49,523 nt of DNA, taken from positions 1 through 49,523 of the forward strand of contig NZ_JAAQTO010000008.1 in assembly GCF_011742165.1 (NCBI RefSeq), read 5' to 3'. Under the pieces are notes generated by a model, which ran no database searches, was not told where the DNA came from, and saw nothing but the letters and a program-made list of their open reading frames with translations. This DNA is from Billgrantia bachuensis. GTDB taxonomy: Bacteria > Pseudomonadota > Gammaproteobacteria > Pseudomonadales > Halomonadaceae. Position 1 is the stretch's first letter, and the number at the start of each line of letters is the position of its first letter. Shown here in pieces: positions 26,039-35,673 of the stretch. Position numbers and translations under genes: made by a program.

Positions 26039-27123
26039 CAGACTTCCTGCAGCGCCGCGAGCTGCTCGGCCTGGTGCTCGTGAATCAACGGATCGAGGAC
26101 CTCGTCGAGCTCGCCGGCCATGACCTCACCGAGTTTGTAGAGGGTAAGATTGATGCGGTGATCGGTGAGCCGGCCCTGGGGGAAGTTATAGGTGCGGATA
26201 CGCTCGCTGCGATCACCCGAGCCGACCAGGCTGCGCCGCGTGTCGGCCTGCTCGCGCTGACGACCCTCCACGGCGCTCTGCTTGAGCCGGGCAGCCAGCA
26301 GCGACATCGCCTTGGCCCGGTTCTTGTGCTGGCTGCGCTCCTCCTGGCACTCGACCACCACTCCGCTGGGCAGGTGAGTGATGCGGATCGCCGAATCGGT
26401 GGTGTTGACGTGCTGGCCGCCGGCGCCACTGGAGCGGAAGGTATCCACCCGAAGATCGGCGGGATTGATGTCGACGTCGCCCACCGCATCGGCTTCCGGC
26501 ATGACCGCCACGGTACAGGCGGAAGTATGGATACGCCCCTGGGATTCGGTGGCGGGCACCCGCTGCACGCGGTGTGCGCCCGATTCGAATTTTAGCCGGG
26601 CATAGACCCCATCGCCCTTTACCCGCGAGATGAGTTCCTTATAGCCGCCTTGCTCGCCATGGCTGGCACTGATCACTTCGACCTTCCAGCCCTGCTTCTC
26701 GGCATAGCGGGAGTACATGCGGAACAGGTCGCCGGCGAACAGCGCCGCCTCATCGCCGCCGGTGCCGGCGCGAATCTCGAGGAAGACGTTGCGGCCGTCG
26801 TCGGGATCGCGCGGCACCAGCAACTGCTTGAGCCGCACCTCCAGCTCCGCCAGACGCTCCCGGCCCTCATCCAGCTCCATCTGAACCAACTCGCGCATCT
26901 CGGCGTCGCTGTCATCGGCCAGTTGAGCGGCATCCTCCAGGTCGTTTTCGATCGTCCGATAGTCACGCCAGGCCTCGACCAGGTGTTCGAGCTCGGCATA
27001 CTCACGGGAATAGTCGCGGAAGCGAGGCTGATCGCTGATCACCTCGGGCTCCGCCAGCAGGGCGGCGAGCTCCTCGAAGCGTTCGACGAAGCCATCGAGA
27101 CGCTGGCGCAGGGTCGCTTTCAT
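26038..27123 (-). CDS. prfA: Peptide chain release factor 1
   Basis: 361 residues, normal RF1 length. It recognises UAA/UAG stop codons and triggers peptide release. The GGQ loop is seen as '[15 protein letters not shown]' near residues 229-243, and '[13 protein letters not shown]' follows; the N-terminal helical domain precedes a core with '[20 protein letters not shown]' written here as '[18 protein letters not shown]'. It lies 11 bp after hemA and overlaps prmC, the conserved hemA-prfA-prmC order of gammaproteobacteria. Confidence 0.97.
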   Translation of the reverse strand: MKATLRQRLDGFVERFEELAALLAEPEVISDQPRFRDYSREYAELEHLVEAWRDYRTIENDLEDAAQLADDSDAEMRELVQMELDEGRERLAELEVRLKQLLVPRDPDDGRNVFLEIRAGTGGDEAALFAGDLFRMYSRYAEKQGWKVEVISASHGEQGGYKELISRVKGDGVYARLKFESGAHRVQRVPATESQGRIHTSACTVAVMPEADAVGDVDINPADLRVDTFRSSGAGGQHVNTTDSAIRITHLPSGVVVECQEERSQHKNRAKAMSLLAARLKQSAVEGRQREQADTRRSLVGSGDRSERIRTYNFPQGRLTDHRINLTLYKLGEVMAGELDEVLDPLIHEHQAEQLAALQEV

Positions 27124-27134
27124 GGAGTGTCCTG

Positions 27135-28400
27135 TCAGGGTTTCGTTGATGTGGAATCCAGCAGCAGCGCCTCGGCAGCGGTGAGCAGATCGCGCCGCTC
27201 GCCACCGGATGCCTCGCGCAAGGCCACCGTGGGCCGATGCAGCAGGCGATTGGTGAGCTGGTGTGCCAGCAGGCGAAGCACCTCCTCGGGATCCTCGCCT
27301 CGTGCCAGCCTTGCCAAGGCCTGACGCTCGGAATACTCACGCACTTCAGCCGCCTGGTCGCGGTAGCGACGAATCAGCTCGCCACTACTGCGAATGCGCC
27401 GCTCGTGCAGCCAGACATGCACGCCATGTTCGATCAGCGATTCTGCCTGGTCGGCGGCCGCCTGGCGGTGGCGTCGGTTCTCCTGGATCACCTCGTTGAG
27501 GTCATCGACGGTATAGAGAAAGATATCGTCCAGGTCGCCGACCTCGGGCTCGATGTCGCGCGGCACGGCAATGTCGACCATGAAGATCGGCCGATGGCGG
27601 CGCTTCTTCAGCGCCCGCTCCGCCATGCCCTTGCCCAGGATCGGTAGTGGTGCGGCGGTAGAAGAGATGACGATGTCCGCGCGGGCCAGGGCGTCGGGAA
27701 TCTCGTTGAGCGAGATCGCCTCGGCATTGAATTCACCGGCCAGAACCTCGGCACGCTCACGCGTGCGGTTGGCCACGATCATGTTACGCACGCCGGCCTC
27801 GCGCAGGTGCCGCGCCACCAGCTCGATGGTTTCCCCAGCGCCGATCAACAGCGCCCGCGAGCGGCCGAAGTCATCGAAGATCCGACTGGCCAGGCTCACG
27901 GCGGCGTAGGCCACCGAAACCGGGTTCTGACCGATGCCGGTGCGCGTACGCACCTGTTTGGCCACCGCGAACGTATGCTGGAACAGCAGCTCCAGCTCAC
28001 CGCCCAACCCGCTCGCCTGGCGCGCCGACTGGTAGGCCTCCTTGAGCTGACCGAGTATCTGCGGCTCGCCCAGCACCATCGAATCCAGCCCCACCGCAAC
28101 GCGCATCAAATGACGCGCGGCATCGTTGTCCAGATAGTGATAGGCGCAGGGCGTCAGCTCTTCGAGCGCCAGCCCATGGAAGTGACCCAGCCAGTCGAGG
28201 ATGGCGCGCTCACCGCTCGGCTCGGTCACGCAGTAGAGCTCAGTGCGATTGCAGGTCGAGAGCACTGCCGCTTCGTGTACCTCCGGCAGCCCGCGCAGCT
28301 CGACCAGCGCCGACTCCAGTTGCGCGGGTGTAAAGGCGACCCGCTCGCGCACCGCGACGGTGGCCGTCCTGTGGTTGATTCCAAGGGCAAGAAGCGTCAT
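27135..28400 (-). CDS. hemA: Glutamyl-tRNA reductase
   Basis: 421 residues. HemA reduces glutamyl-tRNA(Glu) to glutamate-1-semialdehyde with NADPH, the first committed step of C5 haem synthesis. The catalytic cysteine is C50 in '[15 protein letters not shown]', followed by '[17 protein letters not shown]' and the NADPH domain '[16 protein letters not shown]'. The C-terminal dimerisation domain ends near '[16 protein letters not shown]'. It is the first gene of the hemA-prfA-prmC run. An extended -10 element lies about 70 bp upstream. The N-terminal region retains the hydrophobic lead '[12 protein letters not shown]', which in enterics contributes to haem-regulated proteolysis. Confidence 0.97.
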   Translation of the reverse strand: MTLLALGINHRTATVAVRERVAFTPAQLESALVELRGLPEVHEAAVLSTCNRTELYCVTEPSGERAILDWLGHFHGLALEELTPCAYHYLDNDAARHLMRVAVGLDSMVLGEPQILGQLKEAYQSARQASGLGGELELLFQHTFAVAKQVRTRTGIGQNPVSVAYAAVSLASRIFDDFGRSRALLIGAGETIELVARHLREAGVRNMIVANRTRERAEVLAGEFNAEAISLNEIPDALARADIVISSTAAPLPILGKGMAERALKKRRHRPIFMVDIAVPRDIEPEVGDLDDIFLYTVDDLNEVIQENRRHRQAAADQAESLIEHGVHVWLHERRIRSSGELIRRYRDQAAEVREYSERQALARLARGEDPEEVLRLLAHQLTNRLLHRPTVALREASGGERRDLLTAAEALLLDSTSTKP

Positions 28401-28469
28401 GCGTTAAGCGTCTTCGGTGATGTCGGCCGGCGGCACCGTAAATGAAAAAAATCGTCTCTGCGGCGCTGC

Positions 28470-28478
28470 ATTCTATCA
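28470..28478 (-). promoter_or_regulatory. Extended -10 promoter element of hemA
   Basis: On the minus strand the sequence reads TGATAGAAT, an extended -10 (TGN plus TAGAAT) with no good -35, about 70 bp upstream of the hemA ATG. It is the best promoter candidate in the 234-bp divergent gap to the TPR lipoprotein gene. Confidence 0.5.
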
Positions 28479-28576
28479 CAGCCTTCCGAGCTCGGCGCCA
28501 GGCCCACGCCCCTGGCATTGACGCACGACAAGGCAGCGGCCATCTCACCAAGCCGCATCGCCGAAGCAGCGATCCC

Positions 28577-28605
28577 TTTGCCCATAGGCTGCTAGCCGGT
28601 ATGCT
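28577..28605 (+). promoter_or_regulatory. Sigma-70-type promoter of the TPR lipoprotein-lolB-ispE operon
   Basis: TTTGCC (28577-28582), a 17-bp spacer, then TATGCT (28600-28605), about 30 bp before the ATG at 28635. Spacing is optimal and hexamers are fair. Confidence 0.5.
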
Positions 28606-28634
28606 GGCACCTCGGGACACCGGATGAGATACGC

Positions 28635-30389
28635 ATGCCCTCGACGCTGATACGCTCCTCACGCCATGGACTGGCAGTGCTTGGCCTGACCGTTCTGCTG
28701 GGCGGTTGCCAGGGCCTGGCCCCCGCCCCTTCAGCCAAGTCTCAAGAAGACCCCATGGCCTCGGCACCTCCCATCGAGCACGGGCTTGACGCGGAGGGGC
28801 TGGCCACGCTGTTGACGGCCGAATTTGCGGGGCAGCGCGGCGACTATCGCCGCGCCACGCTGGGCTACCTGGCCATGGCAGAACGCTACAGCGCCGCACC
28901 ACTGGCAGAGCGCGGCACCCTGGCAGCCCGCTTCAGCAACGACATCCTGCTGCTCGAGCAGGCCGTTGGCACCTGGCAAGAGCTCGACCCCGCAGCGGAA
29001 GCGCCGCTGCGCCTGCTCGCCGGCCTGGCCTTGCAACGCGGCGACTGGACCCAGGCGCTCGACTGGCGCCTGGCATTAGCCGAGCAGGGCCAGCATGCCG
29101 AACTGGCACTGTTCGCCGAGCTGGCGCTGGAATCCGGCACCGATCCGCTGCCTCTGCGCGAGCAGCTGCGGGAGTATCTCGATCGCACCGGGGCCAGCGC
29201 CCATCCGCACTATCACGATGCCGTGCTGGCCATGGCGATCCTCGAGGCTGCCACCGGCCAGCGCCAGCAGGCCGAGGCGCGCCTGAATCTGCTCGAGCGC
29301 AACCACTCCGAGCTGCCCGCCCTGTGGCTGACGCGAGCCCAACTGGCCCTGGAAGCCGACAGCCCGCGCCAGGCCCGTGAGTCCGCTCGTCGCGGCCTCG
29401 AGGTCTCACCCGGCGATCCGCGCTTCCTGCTGCTGCTGGCACAGGCCGAGCTGATGCTGGGCAACGTCGCCGCCGCCGAGCAGCACACCTCGGCCCTGAT
29501 GGACGAGCACGTCGGCAACCACGAGCTGCACGTCTCGCTGGCCCGCCTCTATCTGGAGGGCGGCCATCTGGATGCGGCCCGGCGCCTGTTGTTGCCACTG
29601 GTCGGCAGCGACGAGCCTCCTCCCGAGGCCTTCTACCTGATGGGCACCATTGCCGAGGAAGAGGGCGAGATCGACAATGCCCTGCTCTACTACCGCCAGG
29701 TGGCACCCGGCAGTCATTTCCTGCGTGCCCGCCTGCGTGCCGCCCAGATGTTGATCGATGACGAGCGCTTGCTCGACGCACGCGCCTTCCTGCGCATCGA
29801 GCGCCTGCGCCATGAATCGCACTTCAGCGATCTGATCGCCCTCGAAGTGGAGCTGCTTGACGAAGCCGGACTGCACGCCGAAGCCGACAGCCTGCTCGAC
29901 CGCGAACTCTCGCGCACTCCCAACGACGAGCCGCTGCTCTATCTGCGTGCCATGCGCGCCTGGGAGCATGGCGACCTCGAGGCCATGGAGCGAGACCTGG
30001 GTCGCATCATCGAAGCCAACCCGGAGAATGCCTCGGCCCTGAACGCGCTGGGCTATACGCTGGCGGACCTCAACGACCCCGAGCGCCTGGAGGAGGCCCG
30101 TGAGCTCATCGAGCGTGCCCATGAACTCGAGCCCGGCAGTCCGGCGATCATGGATAGCCTGGGCTGGGTCCACTATCGAATGGGCGACCCGGAGCGCGCT
30201 CTGGCCTGGCTGGAACGCGCCTATGCCAGCATGCCCGACCAGGAGATCGCCGCCCATCTGGCCGAGGTCCTCTGGTCGCTGGAGCGACATGACGAGGCCC
30301 GACGCGTCGTGGCACAAATCCTGCGCCAACACGACGAACATCCCATGATCGATGATCTCCTCGAGCGCATTCCCGAACTGGCACCCTGA
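28635..30389 (+). CDS. Tetratricopeptide-repeat lipoprotein
   Basis: 584 residues. Residues 1-25 are a lipoprotein signal with lipobox LGGC (C25), so the protein is likely anchored to the outer membrane, as residue +2 is Q rather than D. The rest is a superhelix of degenerate TPR units; clear ones are near residues 200-330 and 430-570, for example 'ALNALGYTLADLNDPERLEEA' and 'MDSLGWVHYRMGDPERALAW', which here are split by position. Proteins of this kind sit upstream of lolB in many pseudomonads and halomonads and are thought to be scaffolds for envelope assembly. No enzymatic domain is visible. It starts the plus-strand operon into lolB and ispE. Confidence 0.88.
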   Translation: MPSTLIRSSRHGLAVLGLTVLLGGCQGLAPAPSAKSQEDPMASAPPIEHGLDAEGLATLLTAEFAGQRGDYRRATLGYLAMAERYSAAPLAERGTLAARFSNDILLLEQAVGTWQELDPAAEAPLRLLAGLALQRGDWTQALDWRLALAEQGQHAELALFAELALESGTDPLPLREQLREYLDRTGASAHPHYHDAVLAMAILEAATGQRQQAEARLNLLERNHSELPALWLTRAQLALEADSPRQARESARRGLEVSPGDPRFLLLLAQAELMLGNVAAAEQHTSALMDEHVGNHELHVSLARLYLEGGHLDAARRLLLPLVGSDEPPPEAFYLMGTIAEEEGEIDNALLYYRQVAPGSHFLRARLRAAQMLIDDERLLDARAFLRIERLRHESHFSDLIALEVELLDEAGLHAEADSLLDRELSRTPNDEPLLYLRAMRAWEHGDLEAMERDLGRIIEANPENASALNALGYTLADLNDPERLEEARELIERAHELEPGSPAIMDSLGWVHYRMGDPERALAWLERAYASMPDQEIAAHLAEVLWSLERHDEARRVVAQILRQHDEHPMIDDLLERIPELAP

Positions 30390-30417
30390 CCACCACCCCT
30401 GTCGACGAGACGATGCC

Positions 30418-31038
30418 ATGAAACGCCCCATTTTCGCGATACGCTGGCTTGCCGCGAGCCTCGCACTGACCCTGCTGGCCGGCTGCGCCACCCCGGGCGC
30501 GGCACCGGACGGTGAGCGCGAGCCCGACCAGTGGGAGGCCCAGCAAGAGCGCCTGGAATCCCTGGACACCTGGACCCTGATCGGCAAGGCCGGGCTGCGC
30601 ACCGCCCAGGAATCGACCAGCGCCAACCTCGACTGGAGCCAGCACCCCCACTATTACCGCATGCTGATCAGCGGCCCCTTCGGTAGCGGCCGCAACTTGC
30701 TGGAAGGCCGCGAAGGCCGCTTCTCGCTGACCAATGCCGAGGGACGCTTCGAAGCCGCGACGCCCGAAGCCTTGATGCAGCAGCAGTTGGGTTGGTCACT
30801 ACCGGTCAGTTCGCTGGCCGACTGGATCCGCGGCCTGCCCGCCGATCACAGCTCCTATCGTCTCGACCATGACGAGCGCGGCTTTCCCCAGCAGCTCGAG
30901 CAGGATGGCTGGCAAATCGTCTATCGCGACTGGACCCAGGTCGAGTCGCTGTGGCTCCCGCGCCGCCTGGTCATGGAGTACGACGACCTGCGTGTGACAC
31001 TGGTGGTCACCGAGTGGCGCCCCGTCGTCGATGACTGA
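30418..31038 (+). CDS. lolB: Outer-membrane lipoprotein receptor LolB
   Basis: 206 residues. The signal 'AASLALTLLAGC' ends in a lipobox at C23. LolB accepts lipoproteins from LolA and inserts them in the outer membrane. The body has the 11-stranded half-barrel features: 'WTLIGKAGLRTAQES', 'LISGPFGSGRNLLEG', 'GWSLPVSSLADWIRGLP' and the end 'LRVTLVVTEWRP'. ATG 30418 is 28 bp after the TPR gene. Its stop overlaps the ispE start by eight bases. The order lolB-ispE-prs is conserved in gammaproteobacteria and supports the assignment. Confidence 0.93.
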   Translation: MKRPIFAIRWLAASLALTLLAGCATPGAAPDGEREPDQWEAQQERLESLDTWTLIGKAGLRTAQESTSANLDWSQHPHYYRMLISGPFGSGRNLLEGREGRFSLTNAEGRFEAATPEALMQQQLGWSLPVSSLADWIRGLPADHSSYRLDHDERGFPQQLEQDGWQIVYRDWTQVESLWLPRRLVMEYDDLRVTLVVTEWRPVVDD

Positions 31039-31915
31039 GCCGACGAACGAACCGATGACGGACTCGACGAGCGAGCTCCTACTGCCGGCGCCGGCCAAGC
31101 TCAACCGCATGCTGCATATCACCGGCCGTCGGGCAGACGGCTATCATGAGCTGCAGACGCTGTTCCAGTTCCTCGACCATGGAGACGAGTTGCGCCTGCG
31201 CCTCAGGCCGGACGGCGAGATCCGCCTGACCCCGCCCATCGCGGGACTTCCCGACAGCAACAACCTGATCGTGCGCGCCGCCCGCCTGCTGCAAGCCGAG
31301 AGCGGCTGCCAGTTGGGCGCCGACATCCACCTGACCAAACGCCTGCCCATGGGCGGCGGACTGGGCGGTGGCAGCAGCGACGCCGCCACCACCCTGCTCG
31401 GCCTCGACCGACTCTGGCGGCTTGGCCTCTCGCTCGACCGGCTGGCCGGACTCGGCCTGAGCCTCGGCGCCGACGTGCCGGTATTCGTGCGCGGCCGCGC
31501 CGCCTGGGCCGAGGGCGTCGGCGAGAAGCTCACACCGGTGGAACTCGACACCCCCTGGTTCGTGGTCGTGCACCCCGGCATCGAAGTGGCTACCCACGCC
31601 GTGTTCGGGGCGGCGCAATTGACACGTAACACTCCCCCGATTACCATGGCGCGCGCACTGCAGGGGGGAGCACCCAGCTGGCACAACGACTGCGAGCCAA
31701 CGGTCAGGTCACTCTATCCGCAAGTCGCCGAAGCGCTCGACTGGCTTGGCAGCCGGGCACCCGCCATGCTGACGGGAACCGGTGCCTGCCTCTTCGCTCG
31801 GCTGGGTTCGGAAGTCACGGCCAGGCGTCTATTGGCCGACCTACCGGGCCGCTATACTGCTTTCATTGCTCGCGGCCTGAATCTCTCCCCGCTACATGCT
31901 GCTCTAGGTCGATGA
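31031..31915 (+). CDS. ispE: 4-diphosphocytidyl-2-C-methyl-D-erythritol kinase
   Basis: 294 residues, GHMP kinase of the non-mevalonate isoprenoid pathway; it phosphorylates CDP-ME at the 2-hydroxyl. The ATP loop is 'PMGGGLGGGSSDAATTLL' near 99-116, the N-terminal 'APAKLNRMLHITGRRADGYHE' motif is split here by position 16-36, and 'LTGTGACLFARL' closes the fold. The start at 31031 overlaps lolB; ATG 31055 would shorten the protein by eight residues. Confidence 0.95.
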   Translation: MTEPTNEPMTDSTSELLLPAPAKLNRMLHITGRRADGYHELQTLFQFLDHGDELRLRLRPDGEIRLTPPIAGLPDSNNLIVRAARLLQAESGCQLGADIHLTKRLPMGGGLGGGSSDAATTLLGLDRLWRLGLSLDRLAGLGLSLGADVPVFVRGRAAWAEGVGEKLTPVELDTPWFVVVHPGIEVATHAVFGAAQLTRNTPPITMARALQGGAPSWHNDCEPTVRSLYPQVAEALDWLGSRAPAMLTGTGACLFARLGSEVTARRLLADLPGRYTAFIARGLNLSPLHAALGR

Positions 31916-32005
31916 ACATGATGTCAGCGAGCGTCCGACTAGAAGCGCTTGCAACCCCAAGCTCATCGCAAACAGAGCTCCCCAACACTGCATAGGTGGA
32001 TGCGC

Positions 32006-32947
32006 GTGTCAAAATTGATGGTTTTTGCCGGGAATGCCAATCCGGAACTTGCCCAGAAAATTGCCGAGAGTCTCGATACTCGCATGGGTAATGCCACGGT
32101 CGGGCAGTTCAGCGATGGCGAGATCGCGGTCGAGATCAACGAGAACGTTCGCGGCAAGGATGTCTTCATTCTGCAGTCCACCTGCGCACCGACCAACGAC
32201 AACCTGATGGAATTGATCCTGATGGTGGATGCCCTGCGCAGGGCCTCGGCCACTCGGATCACCGCCGTGGTGCCCTATTTCGGCTACGCGCGCCAGGATC
32301 GTCGGGTACGCTCCGCACGGGTCCCCATCTCGGCCAAGGTAGTGGCTGACATGATGGTCAAGGCCGGCGTAGACCGGGTGATGACCATGGACCTGCACGC
32401 CGACCAGATCCAGGGCTTCTTCGACGTGCCGGTGGACAACGTCTACGGCTCGCCGATTCTGCTCGACGACATCGAGCGTCAGAACTATGACGACCTGGTG
32501 GTGGTATCGCCCGATGTGGGCGGCGTGGTTCGCGCCCGCGCCATCGCCAAACAGCTCAATGCCGACCTCGCCATCATCGACAAGCGCCGCCCCCAGGCCA
32601 ACCAGGCCCAGGTGATGCACATCATCGGCGAGATCGAGAACCGCACCTGCGTGGTGGTGGACGACATGATCGATACCGCCGGCACCCTGTGCAAGGCCGG
32701 CGACGCGCTCAAGGACCATGGCGCGCGCCGCGTGGTGGCCTATGCCACCCACCCGATCCTCTCCGGCCCGGCGGTGGAGAACATCACCGGCTCGGTGCTC
32801 GACGAGGTGGTGGTCACCGATACCATTCCGTTGTCCGACGTCGCCCGTCGCAGCGGCAAGATTCGTCAGCTCAGCGTGGCCGGACTGATCGCCGAGGCGA
32901 TCCGCCGCGTCAGCAACGAGGAATCCGTCAGCGCCATGTTCCACTAA
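32006..32947 (+). CDS. prs: Ribose-phosphate pyrophosphokinase
   Basis: 313 residues from GTG 32006, which has AGGTGG six bases upstream; ATG 32000 would add two residues, and the open frame to 31949 is not family-like. Prs makes PRPP from ribose-5-phosphate and ATP for nucleotide, His and Trp synthesis. Motifs: '[14 protein letters not shown]' flexible loop, '[19 protein letters not shown]', '[17 protein letters not shown]', and the PRPP loop '[12 protein letters not shown]'. It closely follows the E. coli enzyme along its entire length. It follows ispE after 90 bp in which no tRNA is present, unlike in some relatives. Confidence 0.96.
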   Translation: MSKLMVFAGNANPELAQKIAESLDTRMGNATVGQFSDGEIAVEINENVRGKDVFILQSTCAPTNDNLMELILMVDALRRASATRITAVVPYFGYARQDRRVRSARVPISAKVVADMMVKAGVDRVMTMDLHADQIQGFFDVPVDNVYGSPILLDDIERQNYDDLVVVSPDVGGVVRARAIAKQLNADLAIIDKRRPQANQAQVMHIIGEIENRTCVVVDDMIDTAGTLCKAGDALKDHGARRVVAYATHPILSGPAVENITGSVLDEVVVTDTIPLSDVARRSGKIRQLSVAGLIAEAIRRVSNEESVSAMFH

Positions 32948-32960
32948 TGGCGCCGGAGTA

Positions 32961-32980
32961 GCGCCCCCAAGGGGGCTTTC
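32961..32980 (+). terminator. Short hairpin after prs
   Basis: GCGCCCCCAAGGGGGC followed by TTTC, 15-35 bp after the prs stop. The stem is only 5-6 bp with a tight loop, so it is a modest terminator or attenuator. Confidence 0.45.
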
Positions 32981-33042
32981 GGGAACGTCGCGATCAGGTC
33001 GCGGGTCGCACGTCTCCCTTACTTTCAGCAAGAGGCAACAAC

Positions 33043-33681
33043 ATGTCCGATTTCACACTCAATGCCAGCGTTCGTAACGACCTGGGGAAAGGTGCGAGCC
33101 GCCGCCTGCGTCGTGCGAACCTCGAAGTCCCGGCCATCGTCTACGGTGGAGAGAAGTCCCCTCAGCCGATCGCTCTCGAGAAGTCCGCCTTCTACAAGGC
33201 CATCGAGGACGAAGCCTTCTTCTCCTCAGTGCTCAATCTCGTCATCGACGGCCAGAAAGAGCAGGTCGTGGTGCGTGATCTGCAGCGTCACCCGTACAAG
33301 CCGCTGGTCACCCATGCCGACTTCATGCGCGTGGACGCCACCCACGAGATCACCATCAGCGTACCGCTTCACGTGGTGGGCGAAGAGAAGTCCAAGGGCA
33401 TCAAGGACCATGGCGGCGAGCTGCACGTGCTCTCCAACGAAGTCCAGATCAGCTGCCTGCCGAAGGATCTGCCGGACTTCCTCGAGGTCGATATCAGCGA
33501 AGTCGAGCTGGGCACCACCCTGCACCTCTCCGACCTCAAGCTGCCGGCCGGCATCACCCTGGTCGAGCTGACTCACGGCGCCGACCACGACAACGCCGTG
33601 CTGAGCATTACCAAGCCGAAAGTCCGCAGCGAAGAGGCTGAAGGCGAAGAAGGCGAGGAAGGCGAAAACAGCGCCGAGTAA
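33043..33681 (+). CDS. rplY: 50S ribosomal protein L25/general stress protein Ctc
   Basis: 212 residues, the long two-domain form. Residues about 1-95 are the 5S rRNA-binding L25 domain ('[23 protein letters not shown]' split by position 14-36), and 96-190 the TL5/Ctc beta-domain ('[20 protein letters not shown]'). The tail is a low-complexity Glu/Gly run. AGAGGC precedes the ATG. The neighbour order prs-rplY-pth-ychF is conserved in gammaproteobacteria. The protein sits at the central protuberance of the large subunit. Confidence 0.96.
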   Translation: MSDFTLNASVRNDLGKGASRRLRRANLEVPAIVYGGEKSPQPIALEKSAFYKAIEDEAFFSSVLNLVIDGQKEQVVVRDLQRHPYKPLVTHADFMRVDATHEITISVPLHVVGEEKSKGIKDHGGELHVLSNEVQISCLPKDLPDFLEVDISEVELGTTLHLSDLKLPAGITLVELTHGADHDNAVLSITKPKVRSEEAEGEEGEEGENSAE

Positions 33682-33723
33682 ACCGCGCTGTCGGGGCTGC
33701 CCTGGGGCAGCCCCCAACCCAAT

Positions 33724-33750
33724 CAAGCGCTGCGGCGCTTGTTTTCGTTT
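33724..33750 (+). terminator. Rho-independent terminator between rplY and pth
   Basis: CAAGCGC (33724-33730) and GCGCTTG (33735-33741) form a 7-bp stem with loop TGCG, then TTTTCGTTT. A second, GC-rich 9-bp hairpin (33693-33714) lies just ahead. The pth ribosome site GGAGG follows at once, so partial read-through into pth is likely. Confidence 0.75.
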
Positions 33751-33761
33751 GGAGGCCCCGC

Positions 33762-34343
33762 ATGCCCCAGGTCAAGGCGATCATCGGGCTGGGCAACCCC
33801 GGTGACAACTACGCCGCCACGCGCCACAACGCCGGCGCCTGGCTGGTCGAGATCCTGGCTCGCCAGGCCGGCACCGAGCTGCGCCCGGAGAAAAAGTTCC
33901 TTGGCCTGTATGCCAAGATCCTGCTCGACGGACACGAACTGCACCTGCTCGAGCCCACTACCTTCATGAACCGCAGTGGCGGTGCCGTGGCAGCGCTGTG
34001 CCAATTCTTCAAGATCGCTCCCGACGAGCTGCTGGTGGCCCATGACGAACTGGATATCGCCCCCGGCACTGCGCGTTACAAGCAGGGCGGCGGCCACGGC
34101 GGCCACAACGGCCTGCGTGATATCGTCAGCGCGCTGGGCGACAAGGGCTTCAATCGGCTGCGCATCGGCATCGGCCACCCCGGCGACTCGCGCCAGGTGA
34201 CCAACTACGTGCTGGGGCGCCCCGGCAAGGCGGAGCTCGAGGCCATCGGGTCTGCGCTCGATGAGTGCCTGGCAACGCTGCCGCTCGCCGTGTCGGGCGA
34301 CTGGGCCCGCGCCATGAGCCGGCTGCACAGCTTCCAAGGGTGA
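33762..34343 (+). CDS. pth: Peptidyl-tRNA hydrolase
   Basis: 193 residues. Pth recycles peptidyl-tRNA released prematurely from ribosomes. N-terminal 'IIGLGNPGDNYAATRHNAG' with catalytic H21 (in RHNAG), N11 in GLGNPG, and 'TFMNRSGGAVAAL' near 66-78; 'LLVAHDELDIAPG' with D98 region, and 'GGGHGGHNGLRDI' near 109-121 all match. GGAGG precedes the ATG by six bases. Confidence 0.97.
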   Translation: MPQVKAIIGLGNPGDNYAATRHNAGAWLVEILARQAGTELRPEKKFLGLYAKILLDGHELHLLEPTTFMNRSGGAVAALCQFFKIAPDELLVAHDELDIAPGTARYKQGGGHGGHNGLRDIVSALGDKGFNRLRIGIGHPGDSRQVTNYVLGRPGKAELEAIGSALDECLATLPLAVSGDWARAMSRLHSFQG

Positions 34344-34398
34344 ATTAGAATAGCGCTAGTTCGCGAGCGCTACCCGCCACCATACTCAGGACACCATC

Positions 34399-35490
34399 AT
34401 GGGTTTCAACTGCGGTATCGTCGGCCTGCCCAACGTTGGCAAGTCGACCCTCTTCAACGCCCTGACCAAGTCCGGCATCGACGCCGAGAACTTCCCCTTC
34501 TGCACCATCGAGCCCAACGTCGGCATCGTGCCGATGCCCGACCCGCGTCTCGACAGGCTGGCCGAGATCGTGAAGCCGCAGAAGGTGCTCCCCACCACCA
34601 TGGAATTCGTCGATATCGCCGGCCTGGTGGCGGGCGCCTCCAAGGGTGAGGGGCTCGGTAACAAGTTCCTGGCCAACATTCGCGAGACACAGGCCATCGC
34701 CCACGTGGTGCGCTGCTTCGACAACGACAACGTCATTCACGTGGCCAACCAGGTCGATCCGCGCGCGGACATCGAGATCATCAACATGGAGTTGGCGTTG
34801 GCCGATCTCGACACCGTCGAGCGCGCCATCCAGCGCCTGGTGCGCGTGGCCAAGGGCGGCGACAAGGAGGCCATCGCCACCAAGGCAATACTGGAGCGCA
34901 TCCAGCCGCACCTGGCCGAGGGCCAGCCGCTGCGAAGCTTCGGCCTCGATGACGACGAGAAACGTCAGCTCAAGAGCTTCGGCTTCCTGACGCACAAGCC
35001 GACCATGTACATCGCCAACGTCAACGAGGACGGCTTCGACGCCAACCCCTACCTCGATATCGTCAATGAAATCGCCGCCGAGGAAGGCGCAGTAGTGGTC
35101 CCGGTGTGCAACCAGCTGGAGGCCGAGATCGCCGAGCTGGACGACGAGGAACGCACCATGTTCCTCAGCGAGATGGGCATGGAAGAACCGGGGCTCGACC
35201 GCGTGATCCGCGCCGGCTACAAGCTGCTCGGCCTGCAGACCTACTTCACCGCGGGGGTCAAGGAAGTGCGCGCCTGGACGGTCAGGGTCGGCGCCACCGC
35301 CCCCGAGGCCGCCGGCGTGATCCACACCGACTTCCAGAAGGGCTTCATCCGCGCCGAGGTCATCGCCTACGACGACTTCGTCACCCTGGGCGGCGAACAG
35401 GGCGCCAAGGATGCCGGCAAGTGGCGACTGGAGGGCAAGGATTACATCGTCCAGGATGGCGACGTGATCCACTTCCGCTTCAATGTGTAA
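34399..35490 (+). CDS. ychF: Redox-regulated ribosome-binding ATPase YchF (Obg family)
   Basis: 363 residues. The P-loop is '[14 protein letters not shown]' (residues 8-21), switch/G3 region '[20 protein letters not shown]', and the ATP-specific base motif 'NVNEDG' replaces the GTPase NKxD. A helical coiled domain spans about 130-195 and the C-terminal TGS domain covers about 280-363 ('[19 protein letters not shown]'). It binds ribosomes and affects translation initiation and stress responses. The tRNA-Met promoter begins 10 bp after its stop. Confidence 0.96.
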   Translation: MGFNCGIVGLPNVGKSTLFNALTKSGIDAENFPFCTIEPNVGIVPMPDPRLDRLAEIVKPQKVLPTTMEFVDIAGLVAGASKGEGLGNKFLANIRETQAIAHVVRCFDNDNVIHVANQVDPRADIEIINMELALADLDTVERAIQRLVRVAKGGDKEAIATKAILERIQPHLAEGQPLRSFGLDDDEKRQLKSFGFLTHKPTMYIANVNEDGFDANPYLDIVNEIAAEEGAVVVPVCNQLEAEIAELDDEERTMFLSEMGMEEPGLDRVIRAGYKLLGLQTYFTAGVKEVRAWTVRVGATAPEAAGVIHTDFQKGFIRAEVIAYDDFVTLGGEQGAKDAGKWRLEGKDYIVQDGDVIHFRFNV

Positions 35491-35499
35491 CCTCCAGGC

Positions 35500-35528
35500 T
35501 TGACCCGGCTGGGGCGAATCCGTAAACT
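35500..35528 (+). promoter_or_regulatory. Promoter of tRNA-Met
   Basis: TTGACC (35500-35505), 17-bp spacer, TAAACT (35523-35528), then a C/G-containing discriminator TCGCC, 15 bp before the mature tRNA start. Near-consensus spacing and hexamers typical of stable-RNA genes. Confidence 0.75.
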
Positions 35529-35543
35529 TCGCCTCCGTTGATT

Positions 35544-35620
35544 GGCTACGTAGCTCAGCTGGTTAGAGCACATCACTCATAATGATGGGGTCCCCTGTTC
35601 GAATCAGGGCGTAGCCACCA
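35544..35620 (+). tRNA. tRNA-Met (CAT), elongator type
   Basis: A complete 77-nt cloverleaf can be folded: acceptor GGCTACG/CGTAGCC, D-arm GCTC/GAGC, anticodon arm CATCA-CTCATAA-TGATG with anticodon CAT, five-base variable region, T-arm CCTG(T)/CAGGG and encoded ACCA. The sequence is close to E. coli elongator metT/metU and lacks the unpaired first base of initiator tRNA. A tRNA-Ile2 with modified CAT is unlikely by sequence. Its 3' 38 nt recur, inverted and with one change, at 45157-45194. Confidence 0.96.
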
Positions 35621-35630
35621 AAGATCAAAA

Positions 35631-35660
35631 AAACCCGGCGCCTCCTGGCGCCGGGTTTTT
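35631..35660. terminator. Bidirectional rho-independent terminator after tRNA-Met
   Basis: AAACCCGGCGCC (35631-35642) and GGCGCCGGGTTT (35647-35658) make a perfect 12-bp stem with a TCCT loop, A-run to the left and T-run to the right. It serves tRNA-Met on one strand and the aminopeptidase gene on the other. Confidence 0.92.
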
Positions 35661-35673
35661 CGTGGTGGCGGAC

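Noticed and set aside
28442..28627. Short open frame in the hemA/TPR-gene gap
   Set aside because: It overlaps both predicted promoters, has no ribosome site and encodes a basic, low-information peptide.
31916..32005. Possible tRNA between ispE and prs, as in some gammaproteobacteria
   Set aside because: No cloverleaf or T-arm motif can be found in these 90 bases.
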